Of a stretch of 64,000 nt of DNA, positions 1 to 12,400 are shown piece by piece. This stretch comes from Dallia pectoralis (taxonomy: Eukaryota; Chordata; Actinopteri; Esociformes; Umbridae). Numbering within the stretch: the stretch's first letter is position 1; every line of letters starts with the position of its first letter. Location of the stretch: assembly GCA_029465975.1 (NCBI GenBank), contig CM055742.1, positions 10,444,408 to 10,508,407 on the forward strand. Direction: 5' to 3'. Position numbers and translations under genes: made by a program. The notes below the pieces were generated by a model. It did not search any database. It saw nothing but the letters and a program-made list of their open reading frames with translations, and had not been told where the DNA came from.

Positions 1-1008
1 CTCAAACAACTGGTTTTCCTCACAGTTTCACTATTATTATTGACAGACAATCAGTGGTTTTCACTTTAAATGGCAAGGCTACTCGACAAAGCTAGCGTAC
101 ATTTCTGAGCGTTAGGCCAAGCTGCATGGATAGCAATATGTAAAAAGTCACTTTAAGGTACTTTTTTGTTTCAAAATCCCTGGCACTCCCCTGACCGATA
201 AAGAATTTGCTGGAAAAAGAATCTGTACATTGATTTCATTCGGGTGGCCCTTCCAATTGGTAAGCTTATTACACTGTAATTTACCGGTAAACACAAGTTT
301 GATCACATTTGGTCTTGTTCCGTGGATATGTAAAAAAAAAAAAATTATAATCTACGTAAACACATGCTTGATTGGTGCCCCGTTGATGACGAGTTCTCAC
401 GCACACAGAAATATATTACACGGAAATGTGAATTAAAAAGTGATTAAAAACCTGACAGTCCCAATCCCAACCTCTCCTAAAACAAACCATAAATACATCG
501 AAGTACTCGACATGGAGAAACAGAACCAAGTGGTAAGGAGCAATGAGACGTTGGAAAAAAAGACAAGTGAGTCACTCACTTCCTGTGTGCTACTTAGTAA
601 TGTGCTGTCTCTGAAAAATATGTCCAACCGTGAATAAAACGTAAAAAGAGGTAGAAAGGAGAAAGTGGGGAAAAAGCAGTTTGAGGAAAGAGAAACGCTG
701 GAAGATAGGGGGCGAGGAAGAGGAGGATAAATTAAAAAAAAAAAATCTCCAAAACCCAAAAAAGGCCAGAGAATAAAATTTCCCTGGGAAGGGGGGATAT
801 ATCGCGACATACCCTTAAGATTAGTGAAGTAAAAAAACACCCAGAAAACACAGAACCCCAAACACCTTTTAACATTGTGCCCTTACGAACATAAACACCA
901 AACAGCTTGTGTGGTTTGTGTGTGTGTGTGTGTCATGGACATGAGCGCACGTTGGCGGTTTGGGGAGGGGTTATATGTGGGGGAGGGGCTTATGCATGGG
1001 GGAGGGGC
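1..1008 (-). other. gpm6a: gpm6a 3' UTR or downstream flank
   Basis: This stretch follows the gpm6a stop codon on the minus strand. It has no credible open frame; the open frames near 433-861 are low-complexity and show no recognisable domain. I did not find a convincing polyadenylation signal here, so the 3' UTR may run out of the window. A short GT tract lies near 911-933. Confidence 0.5.
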
Positions 1009-1016
1009 TTATGTGT
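961..1016. repeat. G-rich 19 bp tandem repeat across the gpm6a stop codon
   Basis: Three units of about 19 bp, each with the core gggaggggcttatg or a close variant, run from the start of the 3' UTR through the stop codon at 1009-1011. The plus strand has six runs of four or more G in about 45 bases, so the gpm6a mRNA is C-rich here. Confidence 0.8.
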
Positions 1017-1161
1017 AGGCGTTCAGGCGCTCTTTAGAGCGGGTGGAGTGGATGTCGTGGAGCTCCTGCTCCTCCTTGGACTTGATGTCTTCGTACTTCT
1101 GCATCCGGCAGGCGTCCTTCACGTAGGCCCAGTTAGCGGACAGAACCATTAGGTAGTGGAC
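1009..1161 (-). CDS. gpm6a: gpm6a coding exon 7 and stop
   Basis: Fifty codons and a TAA stop. It finishes the fourth membrane segment (VHYLMVLSANWAYVKD) and gives the cytoplasmic tail with CRMQKYEDIKSKEEQEL and the M6A-type end SKERLNAYT. The tail is nearly identical to the mammalian protein. The stop codon falls inside a small G-rich tandem repeat. Confidence 0.96.
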   Translation of the reverse strand, partial: VHYLMVLSANWAYVKDACRMQKYEDIKSKEEQELHDIHSTRSKERLNAYT

Positions 1162-2928
1162 CTGGATTAGAGGGAAACACAGGAGGGGTTACCGGGACGT
1201 TAGTGGGGGGTTAGTTCACGACTCATCTGGGCCTGTGTATCCAGGGACGGATTACTCATTTATTATTAGGCGGTTGAATTAGTAGGGTCATTTGAACAAG
1301 CTCAAGCCCGAAACCGGTGTTTATCAGGGCAGCGTCTTCACTGGTTTCAAACTGAAGAAAACCAAACGTACACACGGACGAGTCAATAGATTATTATAGC
1401 GTAGTAAGCATTGGATGTGTCTGATGAACTGGGGTTAGACTGACAGTTAGGTTATCGTGATCGACGGCGACCACAAGGCCCGAGTTATTTAAATCAGCGA
1501 CGCCAGCGAAGCATATTTTAGTAAACGACAACAGAGTCGCGTGGGGCAAAGATGGTGACGCGGTCGTGGTCCGCTCGGTCATCTCGACGCTGTGGTGGTC
1601 GGCCGCTCGATCTCTCGAATCCCTCTCGAGCCCTGACGATGTGCAGCTAGGCCACTGAGGTCAGGGGTGAAGATGACGGGCCAACCAATAGGGCCCCGTC
1701 AGAAGCGCGTGCAGTATTTGCCCTGACTCTGGGCAGTCAGGAGGAAATAGTTACGTATCAGGACGGCGGCGGCTGTCCCCTGTTTATGCCAGGCAAGAAA
1801 GATCGAGACAAGCAGACGCATAAGAATGGGAATTAAGGAGACACATAATTAACCGGTACAGGGCGATGGACAAACGTAAAAGCAACTCTGCACTTTATAT
1901 GTGTACAACCAAAGCCGTCCCTGATGTACTGTCATCAGTTTAGAACTGGCAGAGAGATAAAACAGAGAGATAGAAATAGACAGTGAAACGTTATGACTGA
2001 CACCTAATGTGTTTGATGCTGTACCTCTGTTCTCAACTAGGGGGCAGTGGAGTGTTAGCATCCAGACAAACATCGCCTCGGCTGCAGAACTTCTGATGAT
2101 TAATCGCGAGGCTATGAGGTAATTAAATAAAGAAAGGCACCTGCGCTCCACCGGTGCAGTTTAATCATTTTTGGCCCTGAGTACGATGTTATTTTTCTAT
2201 GTGAATATTGGCGTAATCATGTTATGAATATTAACATGTTTAACAACTAGAGAAAAATAATGATCCACTAATCAACGGTTATTCACTATAATGGCATTGA
2301 CTCAGACAGGTCTAGGTTGGTTACCTCATAAAATCTCACTATGGACCTCAGAAAGCTAATGGCAAATAAACTGAAACAAAATTATCAGATACGATTGTGC
2401 CTGAATAAGTATGTTTATTTACTACCTAAGCCTTAGCTATGACTCATCCTTTCGTGTACTACCTTACATAAACACCAGGAGGCGACAGAGACGCCAGCAT
2501 GGCTACTGATGTACGCTTTGTGTTTTCTTCAAGGGCAGAGAAATGCCACACCCGCCAAAATCGATTAACATTTCATTGCATCTTCTCTTGCCGTTTATTA
2601 TCGAGAGCAACAGTCTCCTACTTGTAGACGCAGACCAGAACCCCCTGACAAGAATGAAAGTATAGATGGTCATGAAACGTTTAGCGATTATTGCTTGAAC
2701 ACTAAACAATAAGTGATGTTGATAGTGATTTTTTTGTGTGTGTGTTTTTGGTGGCGGGGGGCAGAAACCTTCTCCTGCGATGACACTCCCTCACCATCGC
2801 TTTGCTGCTCAACACGCTCCTCTCTTCTACCTCAGTTTCCATGGCAACTATACCCCTCGCTTTGCCATAGCTGGGCGTCTCGCGTTCTCTACTCGCAGCT
2901 TCTACACCTATCTATCTGCCTCTATCTA

Positions 2929-2962
<34 letters not shown>

Positions 2963-3414
2963 GCGCGCCCACTCTCTCTGTCAATCTAGAGTAGCGCTTC
3001 TTTGATTTTGGCGAGATCTCTTAATGATGCAGCGTAAATTGAAACAGGGCATTTTCCACAGAATAATCCGACTCCCAGTTGAAACTTTAATAACTCAGGT
3101 TGAGAAGGCACCCACTCTGCTTAGGTCTACCCTGTTGCCTATTTTTAGTACTTCACTTTGAGGGTAGGGGTGTCTGGATACCAAACAACACGTAGTAAAC
3201 AGGCTGAACTGTGGTCTCACCATGGCTATAACGGCTGCACCAGCACCGGCCAGGGCACAGACGAACAGGTGGAAGGTCATATCCAGCTGAAATACAAAAC
3301 AACACAACTTCACTCATCACCAGGAAGTGAGAGCGATGACAAATACAGCAACGGCTTTGATGTGATCTGTAGCTGAATGACACAAACCTTACCACACCCC
3401 TCCCCCGGTTTATC

Positions 3415-3450
<36 letters not shown>

Positions 3451-6400
3451 AACAATTAAACAGACAATAAGACATTACAAATATGTGTATCACAGAAGTG
3501 TTAGCTACTTTTTCAACAAAAGAAAATACCAAAATGAGCTGATTTTCTTTCTCGTTGTCTAACGAGACATGTCACCTCTCTGTTAAAACTGAAAGCTAGA
3601 ACCATAACACAATTATTTATTTAAAAAAAAGCTATTACGCATCGCTGTTCAGAAAGCCTTTGATGCGAGAGGCACTTAGCCCCTGAGGTCAAAAGAGAGA
3701 CGTCAAAACCAATGAACAACAGTGTTTCCAGTGTTTTTATTGACCAATAAACAGGCTTCATAGGAGTGAGTGATTCCCCTCCAGGGTCTCCCGGTCTTAA
3801 TAACAGGGGCAACACACTGAGAAGAAACCGACGGGGATCAAACGAAACGGTCTTACCTCATTAGACTCGCACATCTTGACAAACTTCTCGGAGCCAGTAC
3901 ACACCTTCCTCTCCTCCCCGATAGAAACCATACCTGAGAAAAAGTAAAAGAACGCCTTAATTCCTCATTTACATTCCTTGGCAGGGGCTCCTAACGCTCA
4001 TGTTACCGGGATGTATTTTAACGTATATATGGGCCCCTACCGAACTGACGCAGGTCCAGGCAGAGGTTGGCCCCCTCCACCACAGTGGTGTTTTGGCACA
4101 TGGTCCAGATGTTGAAGTACATGAAGACGGGCAGGGAGGTGAAGGCTGTCACGCCCAGCCAGGCCAGGAAGAAGATATAGGTCAACATGATGAACTAGGG
4201 GGAAGAAATGGAGAGTTTATTAGAGTGCTAATTAAGAGAGCGTAGGAGAGACCGGCTAGAAATAAGCAAAACACGAGTGTTACAGAGAGAGAAAGCGAGG
4301 GAGTGATCAGGGTGAGAGCCTCTGCTGGTGACAGAGAGAGTTAGATATATAGAGTATATAGAGAGAGAAGACAAGGAAATTAAGGGGACGCAATAAACTG
4401 AGAGAAGGAAGGAGTAAGAGAGGAGCAGTCCAGTGGAATGAGAGAGGAGGTGAAGCGAGGGTCATTAACAAGCAGACAGAGGCTAGTTCTTCCACTATCA
4501 TTAGTACCGGATCATCGTTCATTGTCACACAATCTCTCATCCTTTTCCTGAATGTACGTCCAACAGAAAGCGGAATCCCACGTTCGACCTAATGCTTATT
4601 CCCAACCAGTGCTTCTATATCCACGGACAGCGAGAGGGACACCGGACGATACCGGACGATACCGGACGACACCGGACGATAGCGAACGACACCGGACGAT
4701 ACCGGACGATAGCACACAGCGGTTTGGGATGACTCACCCACGCGGAGACGCAGCGGCCGCAGGCGGTGATCTTGAAGTCTCCGTATAGGTCCCTGATGGC
4801 GCCGGTGGTGAAGAAGCCCTCCACCATCAGGAGGATGCCGTAGACGAAGAAGGCAGAGGCCACGCCGTAGATCACATATTTAAAGATATCAATCCTGGAG
4901 AGACAGAGAGTCGAAGAAAAATTAAAACCTTACTATAACCTGGTTGAATAAGTGTGCACACCCTCGCAAAACACATTTTCTCAGTCGCAGTCGTGTAGAC
5001 TTTTTACATCCACTGTATACTCTTCTCTATGTTCAGGGGAGTCGTACTTAGTGTATCAGTCAGGGACAGACGTTAAATGACAACTATCATTAGGTGCAAC
5101 TGCAGTAACAACAACCTGGGGATGCAGCTTTGGTATTTAAACAAATCCTAAAGGTTTGAAAGGTGTTTTTGTAAAACAGGGCCCTGATTTAAATAGTCCC
5201 TAATCTGCAGTGAAGCTCACACCTACTAGATAAGGATAGAACATCATTACATCACTGGAGCTGTTGCTCCTTTCACAATCTCCCGCCATTTCCAAAGCCT
5301 AGACAAACACACACACACACACACACACGCGGAGTTCCGGTGAGCAGGTGTGCCTCGGACGACCCAGATCGATTTCTGAGGTGTTAAATCCCCTAATGGG
5401 TCTTGTGCCAAGACATCAGACATTTGCACACACACACACACGGTCGAGGCATGGAAAAACCTCCGTTAGTGCAGTGTGTGTGAGGGGGAGAAATGCTTCT
5501 ACATGACAAACACGAGAAAAACACCTGCTAGCGCTGAACGGTTTAAAAAAGATTTGAATTGTTTTGTTTTACCAAAATGTGATTGTGATTTAATATGCAA
5601 TTCTTTTTTAAGCCCTTTGTCTTCTGTATTATGCAACAAAGACATGCAATAAATAACAGTATAGTATGACCAACAAAATATTAGATAGATTAAACATGAA
5701 CTGTTCTTTCCTGTAGGCCAGGCCCATATGTTATGATGAAAATAGGTTATACATAAATTCATATGAATGAAATACTTTTATTTAAGTCATTTTTACATGA
5801 GCAGCTGCCTACAAACTACAGATGAACAGGCTAGATCCCCAAAGAGCAGACCATTCCAGATGTTAAAGCAGTGGCCAGGGAAATATCTCTGTACATTCAA
5901 CTTAAAGAGCCACTTCACCGATTTTGCATTTAGCTTTGTATCAGTAAACAAATGGTAGTATTTTCCAATGACCCTCCTCCCACCCCTCAACTTCATCTGA
6001 TAAGAGGTATATCTTGATTTTAGGTCAGGAAAAAATCCTCCAATGACGTAAAATGACGATTTTTACGTCATTGGAGGATTTTTTAAAAGAGGCTATGAAC
6101 TACAGACAGAAGTAGATGCTACTTCCGCATTTTTATCAACCCGCCCATATGGGGTGGGGCCTCGTCACAGATTTTCAAAACAGTGTCCGCCATCTTGCTA
6201 ACCCGATCTGGCTTTTGGAGAAATTAGTTTTAGACTAAACACAATGGCAGAAAGTAATTTTGAAGACGAAATGGAAGAAAGGGATTTTGAAGATCTGTTG
6301 CGCGAATCCGATGTTCGTGGCTGCCTGTACGAGCCACAATACAGCGAAACACAGTTGCGGTTGACGGAAGAACAAGAGGCTGCTGCTGCAGAGGAGCGAA

Positions 6401-9400
6401 GCTTGCCTGGCGGTCATGAGGAAGAGCCCGTACAGAGTCGAGCTGGGGCGGACTGGTGGTGCCAGTGCTCTCGCTGTGCGCCTATGGACACAGATAGAGT
6501 CCCGCTGCTGTGGCGAATATCAGCGATGCCATTTTCTTCTTGAAGAAATAACTGAATCTGCATTAGAAACGGGACCGCCAGCATGCGTAATAGAGCACCC
6601 CAGCTTTGATCCACACAAGTTTTTGAAACTTATTTCAGGATTCCGAAGGTCAATGGGAAACGCCAGCCAAAGCACGCAGGGAAAAACGGACGCTTCAGTA
6701 TAAGTGAGTATTTATTTGTTGTTCACGTCAGTTAGCTGAGCTATCGGTTATATTTACATATATGCTAGCTAGCCTATTGTAGGTGCAAATAGCTTGGGCT
6801 GCTAACGTTGTGCTTATTGTTTTCAGACAATATCGCCTAACAGCCTACCGTCATTTCGTGGAATGGGTCCTGCAAGGAGAGAGACTGGGGAAAGGCTATA
6901 TCGTCTTGTTTTGCCTGCCTGTGATGTTCAGGACATCAGACAGAGATTTCCAGCTAGTGACGGACAATACTGTGGCTATCAAGAAACTGCTGAAGCTCTG
7001 GAAGAGCTATGAGTGTGAAATTGTTTATATTATGTTTAAAAACAATAAAAGTTCAAAGTTTATAATGTATTACTTTGATTTACAAAAAAGTACAGGGAAA
7101 TATGAAGAAATGTATATACTTTTATTAATTACAAATATTCTCGGAACTTGGGGTGGTTGATACTAGCCCGCAGCCACTGTTTGCACCGCTCTAAATGTTC
7201 AACAGGAAAACGATGGAACTAACTACATGTCCTTTCCTTGTGTTAGATGTACATCCCGGTACAACGCAAGGCTAGTATTTAAATTACTTTATCAAGACAC
7301 TCGTCACGGAGACTCATGTTAACCGGTGTCTTCTGTTTTCCAGTCAATTAGCTAGTAGCTAGCCTTCCCTTCTGCCTGCCCTCTCGAGCCGGTAGGCGTG
7401 GCTTGGGAGTGGACTCGTAGAGCAGCGAAACAAGTGCATTCTGGGATTTGGTGTATTTCATCCACATGAGCCAAAAACACATTTTAATATTTTTCTCTGC
7501 CTAGATGGCACCAATTTCAAAAATGCTTTCACATTTCAACTACATAAGTGACAACGATAAGTGAGAAAAAATATGTTTTTTCGGTGTAGTTGCCCTTTAA
7601 GTATTATTGGCTGAATTTAGGACGGCAGTAAAGAAGAGCAAACCTAACACACCACATAGGATCATGAAATATTCATCACGGTCGAATAGTCCAATATCTC
7701 TCCAAAATGTTCTGCAACGTTGTCAGACTTTACAGGAAGAGGCCCTGTGATGTAATAAACTCCACATTGAGCTCAGGTGCCAATTTTTTCCACTGATCAT
7801 CTGTCAGATGTTTCTACAACGGGATTGGAGTCCATCTGTGGTAAATTCAGTTGAATAGACATGATTTGGAAAGGCAAACACCTGTCTATATAAGATCCCA
7901 CAGTTGACCAGCCCAAGGAAATATCTGTAGACCTCTGAGACAGAAGTGTTTTGAAGCACATATCTGGGAAAAGGTACAGAGATGTCTGCAGCACTGAAGG
8001 TCCAATAAGATTGGAACCACTAGGACTCTTCCCAGAGTTGGCCATCTGTCTAAACTGAGCAATTGGGGGAGAAGGGCCTTAGTCAGGGAGGTGTCCAAGA
8101 ACTCTGACAGAGATCTAGCGTTCCTCTGTGAAGAGAGGAGAACCGTCCAGAAGGACAACAATCCCTGCAGCAGTCCACCAATCAGCCCTGTATGGAAGAG
8201 TGGCCAGACGGAAGCCATTTCTCAGTAAAAGGCACACAACAGCCCGTCTGGAGTTTGCCAAAAGGCACCTGAATGACTCTCAGATCATGAGAAACATTAT
8301 TCTCTGGTATGATGAAACAAAGATTCAACTCTTTTGCCTAAATGCCAAACGCCATGTCTTGAGGAAACCAGGCACCGCTCAGCACCTAGCCAATACCAAC
8401 CCTACAGTGAAGCATGGTGGTGGCAGCATCATGCTGTGGGGATGTTTTTCAGCCGCAAGAACTGGGAGACTAGTCAGGATCGAGGGAAAGATGAATGCAG
8501 CAATGTAATGTATTAGCTTAGTACCTTATTGTGGTTCCTAATCGGGAGGAAATCCTGTAATACCGCTGACCTACAAAGGTAGTGATCTATGAAATACAAG
8601 CTATGCAATCCTAAATAAGGCTGTAACATAACAAACTGTAGAAAAAGTGAAGCGCTGTGAATACTTTCCAAATGCGCTATGTACATAAATGTCTTATAAA
8701 TGGGTCAAGCATTGAGAGGTTGTCATAATGACCCTTCCCCCCAAAGTGCACACAAGCCACGGTACTTACATGGTGAAGACGTCCAGGGTTTCAACGGGTG
8801 CTCGGACCACTTCGAAGTAGTTCTGCAGTATGGTGACAGTCCCGGACAGGGCCTCGTGCCCGCAGCCACAGAACAGCGCCACCCCGGCGTACAGCAGGAT
8901 GGTGGCAAAAAGGGAGGCGTAAGGGAGGCCCCCCAGGCATTTGACACAGCACTCAAAACACCCTGGAAAAAGAGAGAGAGAGTAGAACATTTAAGATAAA
9001 CATATCACATTGAGACAAAAGAGGGTGATAGAAAAGTGGAGCGAAAGGTGCTCCAGTCCGATACCGTCTGCTAACGGCTTAACGGGACGCCAGAAACATT
9101 TAATCCCAAAAACATTTGATCCCAAAAAACATTTGAACCTCCCCCAAAAACGAAGATGGCAACAAGAGCAGTAATTGTATGATAATTCAATAAGCATTTT
9201 ATATCCGCCACATGAAAGACCTCAGTGCTTCTTTTCTTTTATGAGATCCAATTGACTTTATTAAATCACATCCAATCTATCATCCATCAACAACATCTTC
9301 CTCACCGCATTTTTCCAATTCCCCCATTGGCCAATCAATCAGCCCGTGGCAGTCCCGGGGCAGGAAGTTCACCGTCACTCCGGCCAATCATAAATGCACC

Positions 9401-12400
9401 TCTGACAGATTTATGGGTTTAATAAACAGAGGGCAAACAGTATTGATCAGTGGATTGCGGCCCTGCAAATGGAAAGACCCTTGTCACCGGGCGATTTATG
9501 AGTAGTCGTAAAAACCCAGTGTGTGCTTGAGTATGAGAGAGACACGCAAAACCAAACCTAGACAGCGTGAAGGAGAAGACACATCTAGTGAAAGATTGAG
9601 TCGAAGATATGTAAAGAGAGGTGTAAAATACATTATCCTGTCGGAGAAGTGACGTGCTTCATGTTTTATAGAACACAGAACACCGATAGCATCTGTCCGA
9701 CTTGCTTAAATGATGAAAACACACAAAATAACAAAGTACAACGTTCCCATAGAAACTGAACTAAGCGTAGTCCAGATAGGGCTTAAAAAATGTAATCTAT
9801 AAGTACGTACTTTACAATTCTTCCTAAACCTGGTTTAAAATGTAGACGTTCTCTCGTGCCAATCCAAACCACATTGTCGAATAAAGCTAGGTTGTCTTTA
9901 TCGTGTTCTTTATATCCCGGCAAGAGTCCTAGATAAGTTCTGAATTATCTACTGTACATAAGTGCCCACAAAGGTGAGCTGAAACAGTTGGCTGGTATTT
10001 AAACTGCATGTTCCCTGCTGTGTGGTGAGAATGCAGAACGATGCTGAACCCTGCGTTTACAAGAAACCCGGTTCACTTCTTCACAGGATCATCAGGAGAC
10101 TCATACTTGGTTGCCTGGAGACAAACACACACACAATGTCTGCATCTAGCAGGAAATACAATGCTAATTTCAGATTCGGAGGATCTACAGGGATGACGAG
10201 AGAAGGCTTTGTGACATGAGACATATTCATTTTTTTGCTACACCCATACGCTTTTGAATACTGTGAATCAGCAGCTCAACTATTGCCCATTCCTGATTAC
10301 TAGTTCGGATGTTAGGGTTTAAAAAGATAGCACCTCGTTTTATTCTCCTTAAATACACTCTTGCCAATTCTGATGTCCATACTCCATTCAGAAGACTAAC
10401 ATGAACTCTGTTAATTCGTTTGAGGAACTAGAACTAGAGTCCATGGATATTCGTAAGAAACGGTCAGCCAGGCGCCCGCGGGAACTGAGTCTGGAAAAGC
10501 CATTGTCAGCATTATTGGCAGTGAGAACGGGCAGCTCAGTTAACACTTATTCTCAGGAATGAATTTCTATAAAACCGTCTACTGCGAGTGGGTGGGCAGG
10601 GTGTGTTTTCTCGAATTTGGGGGAGGGGTGGGAGTGTGTGTGGTTACAAGTATGGGTTTGTGCGTTCGCGTGTGTGTGCACGCACGACAACAGAAAATCT
10701 ACAACTGACAGGAGTAACAGCCGATGTGGTCCTCTGCTGCTTCCATCTGCTCTGAAGTTCGACAAGTTGTGCATTCAGACTCAGAGACGCTCTTCTGCAT
10801 ACCTTGTTGTTAACAAGGGGTTACTTGAGTCACTGTTGCCTCTCTATCAGCTTGAACCAGTCCGGCCGTTCACCTCTGACCTATGCCATTAACAAGGCAT
10901 TTCGCCCAGAGAACGGCCGCTGACCGGATATTATGCCTCATTTAGACAATTCCCTGCAACCTCTAGAGACGGTGGGGTGGGAAATGACCAGTAGATCAGC
11001 ACTTTCCTAAATACTCAATTCAGATCATCTGTCACCGAAAACCATTGCCGCGTTCAAAGACGTCTGGACTCTTTCCACACTCCTAAATGCATTGGGTTGC
11101 TGCCATGTGATTGGCTGATTAGATATTTGTGTTAATGAGCAGTGGAAAAGGTGTATCAAACGAAGGCCAATTAGTGTACTTCATGTCAAATCTAATACAA
11201 CTACTGGTACCAAACATGAGAGTCATCAAATCCCAAAGTGTCATCGATCACACATGGACTTGTTTTTTACAGTATCCGTCTCCATGGCAACCCGATGAAT
11301 AGCAACGCGCACACACATACATGAGGAACTGGAAACTCAACGTGAGACCCTCTACACCAGAGGACCCTGTAACCCATAGCTATGTGTCGTTGATAGATGA
11401 GGCCACAGCAGATTCATAATCCTCCTACAGACATCTTTAAGGGGGACGTGTCTCTTGACGGAAAGACTGGGGGTAATTTACTGTAGTGCTAAACGGATCT
11501 TAAGTGGTGTTCTTTCATCTAGATGAATGGTGAACACACACACACACTCGTATACTGTTAGCGCTCACACAATCATTGTTGGTGACGCTTGTTCGGCTGA
11601 ATTGTTCGGCATCAGCAAAATTCACATCCTTTCCGGAGGGGCGTTGGCTTAATTGTCCACTCACAGAAGGCCATGCCTGTCTACCTGATACGTTCCGTCT
11701 GCTACGCTAGCTCAGGAAAAAGCTAATCCCCTTCTGTTTCATCCCTCTGCAGTGAGGAGAATAGGTCCCATTACCCTAACAAAAATGGTCAATGTTCAAA
11801 GCTTGGGTGGGAGTTGAACACTGGCAATTTTAACTTCTCTATGTCAAACTGGTCACAAACACATTCAAGCAGACGTTGTTTGTGGGAATAACGAAACGCT
11901 TAACCTTCAACTTCGCAAATAATGCACTTGAGTAAAGTCCAAAGAAAGTCCACTAGGACAATTACGTAAAATAAATAATTTGCATAAAAAATTACATTTG
12001 TATGCGAGTGTGTGTCTGTGTGTGTGTCCCTGTCGGGTATGTACATGAAGAACGTACATGAAGACCTTATGTCAATGCATAGGCGTCATTTACACTGGGG
12101 ACGCTTAGGACATGTCCCCACCACTTTTTAAAAGCATTTGGTTAAAATTTTCTGAAACATCAAGCGAAACCAAGAAATGTTAAAGGTTTATTTGCACAAA
12201 ATAAAACATGCAATGCAGTTTAGATACAGAAAGAAACATCATCATTCATTCAGCGCGGTGTTGTGGTTGCGCTGTGTCACGTGACAGGCAATGACGCGTC
12301 ACCATGGAGACATTAAAGTGACAGGTTCTAAATAACGGTCGGCTCGAAAAACTCCGCTGGGGATGGCCTACGCTATGCCCATTTTTGATGCGCCGTTATT

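Larger units (their letters stand above)
5901..7601 (+). mobile_element. 1.7 kb inverted-repeat element carrying a P2X7 C-terminal-domain gene
   Basis: The unit starts with cttaaagagccacttcaccg and ends with the near-inverse of it; the two 21-base ends match at 18 positions in inverted orientation. TTAA lies at positions 2-5 from each edge, which could be a piggyBac-type TTAA target or simply part of the repeat. Inside, in order, are a perfect 24 bp hairpin, a one-intron gene with P2X7 ballast-domain similarity, a polyadenylation signal (aataaa at 7044-7049) and about 500 bp of AT-rich sequence. It contains no transposase, so if mobile it is non-autonomous. It sits in gpm6a intron 2, on the strand opposite to gpm6a. 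The inverted ends are visible; mobility is inferred. Confidence 0.6.
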
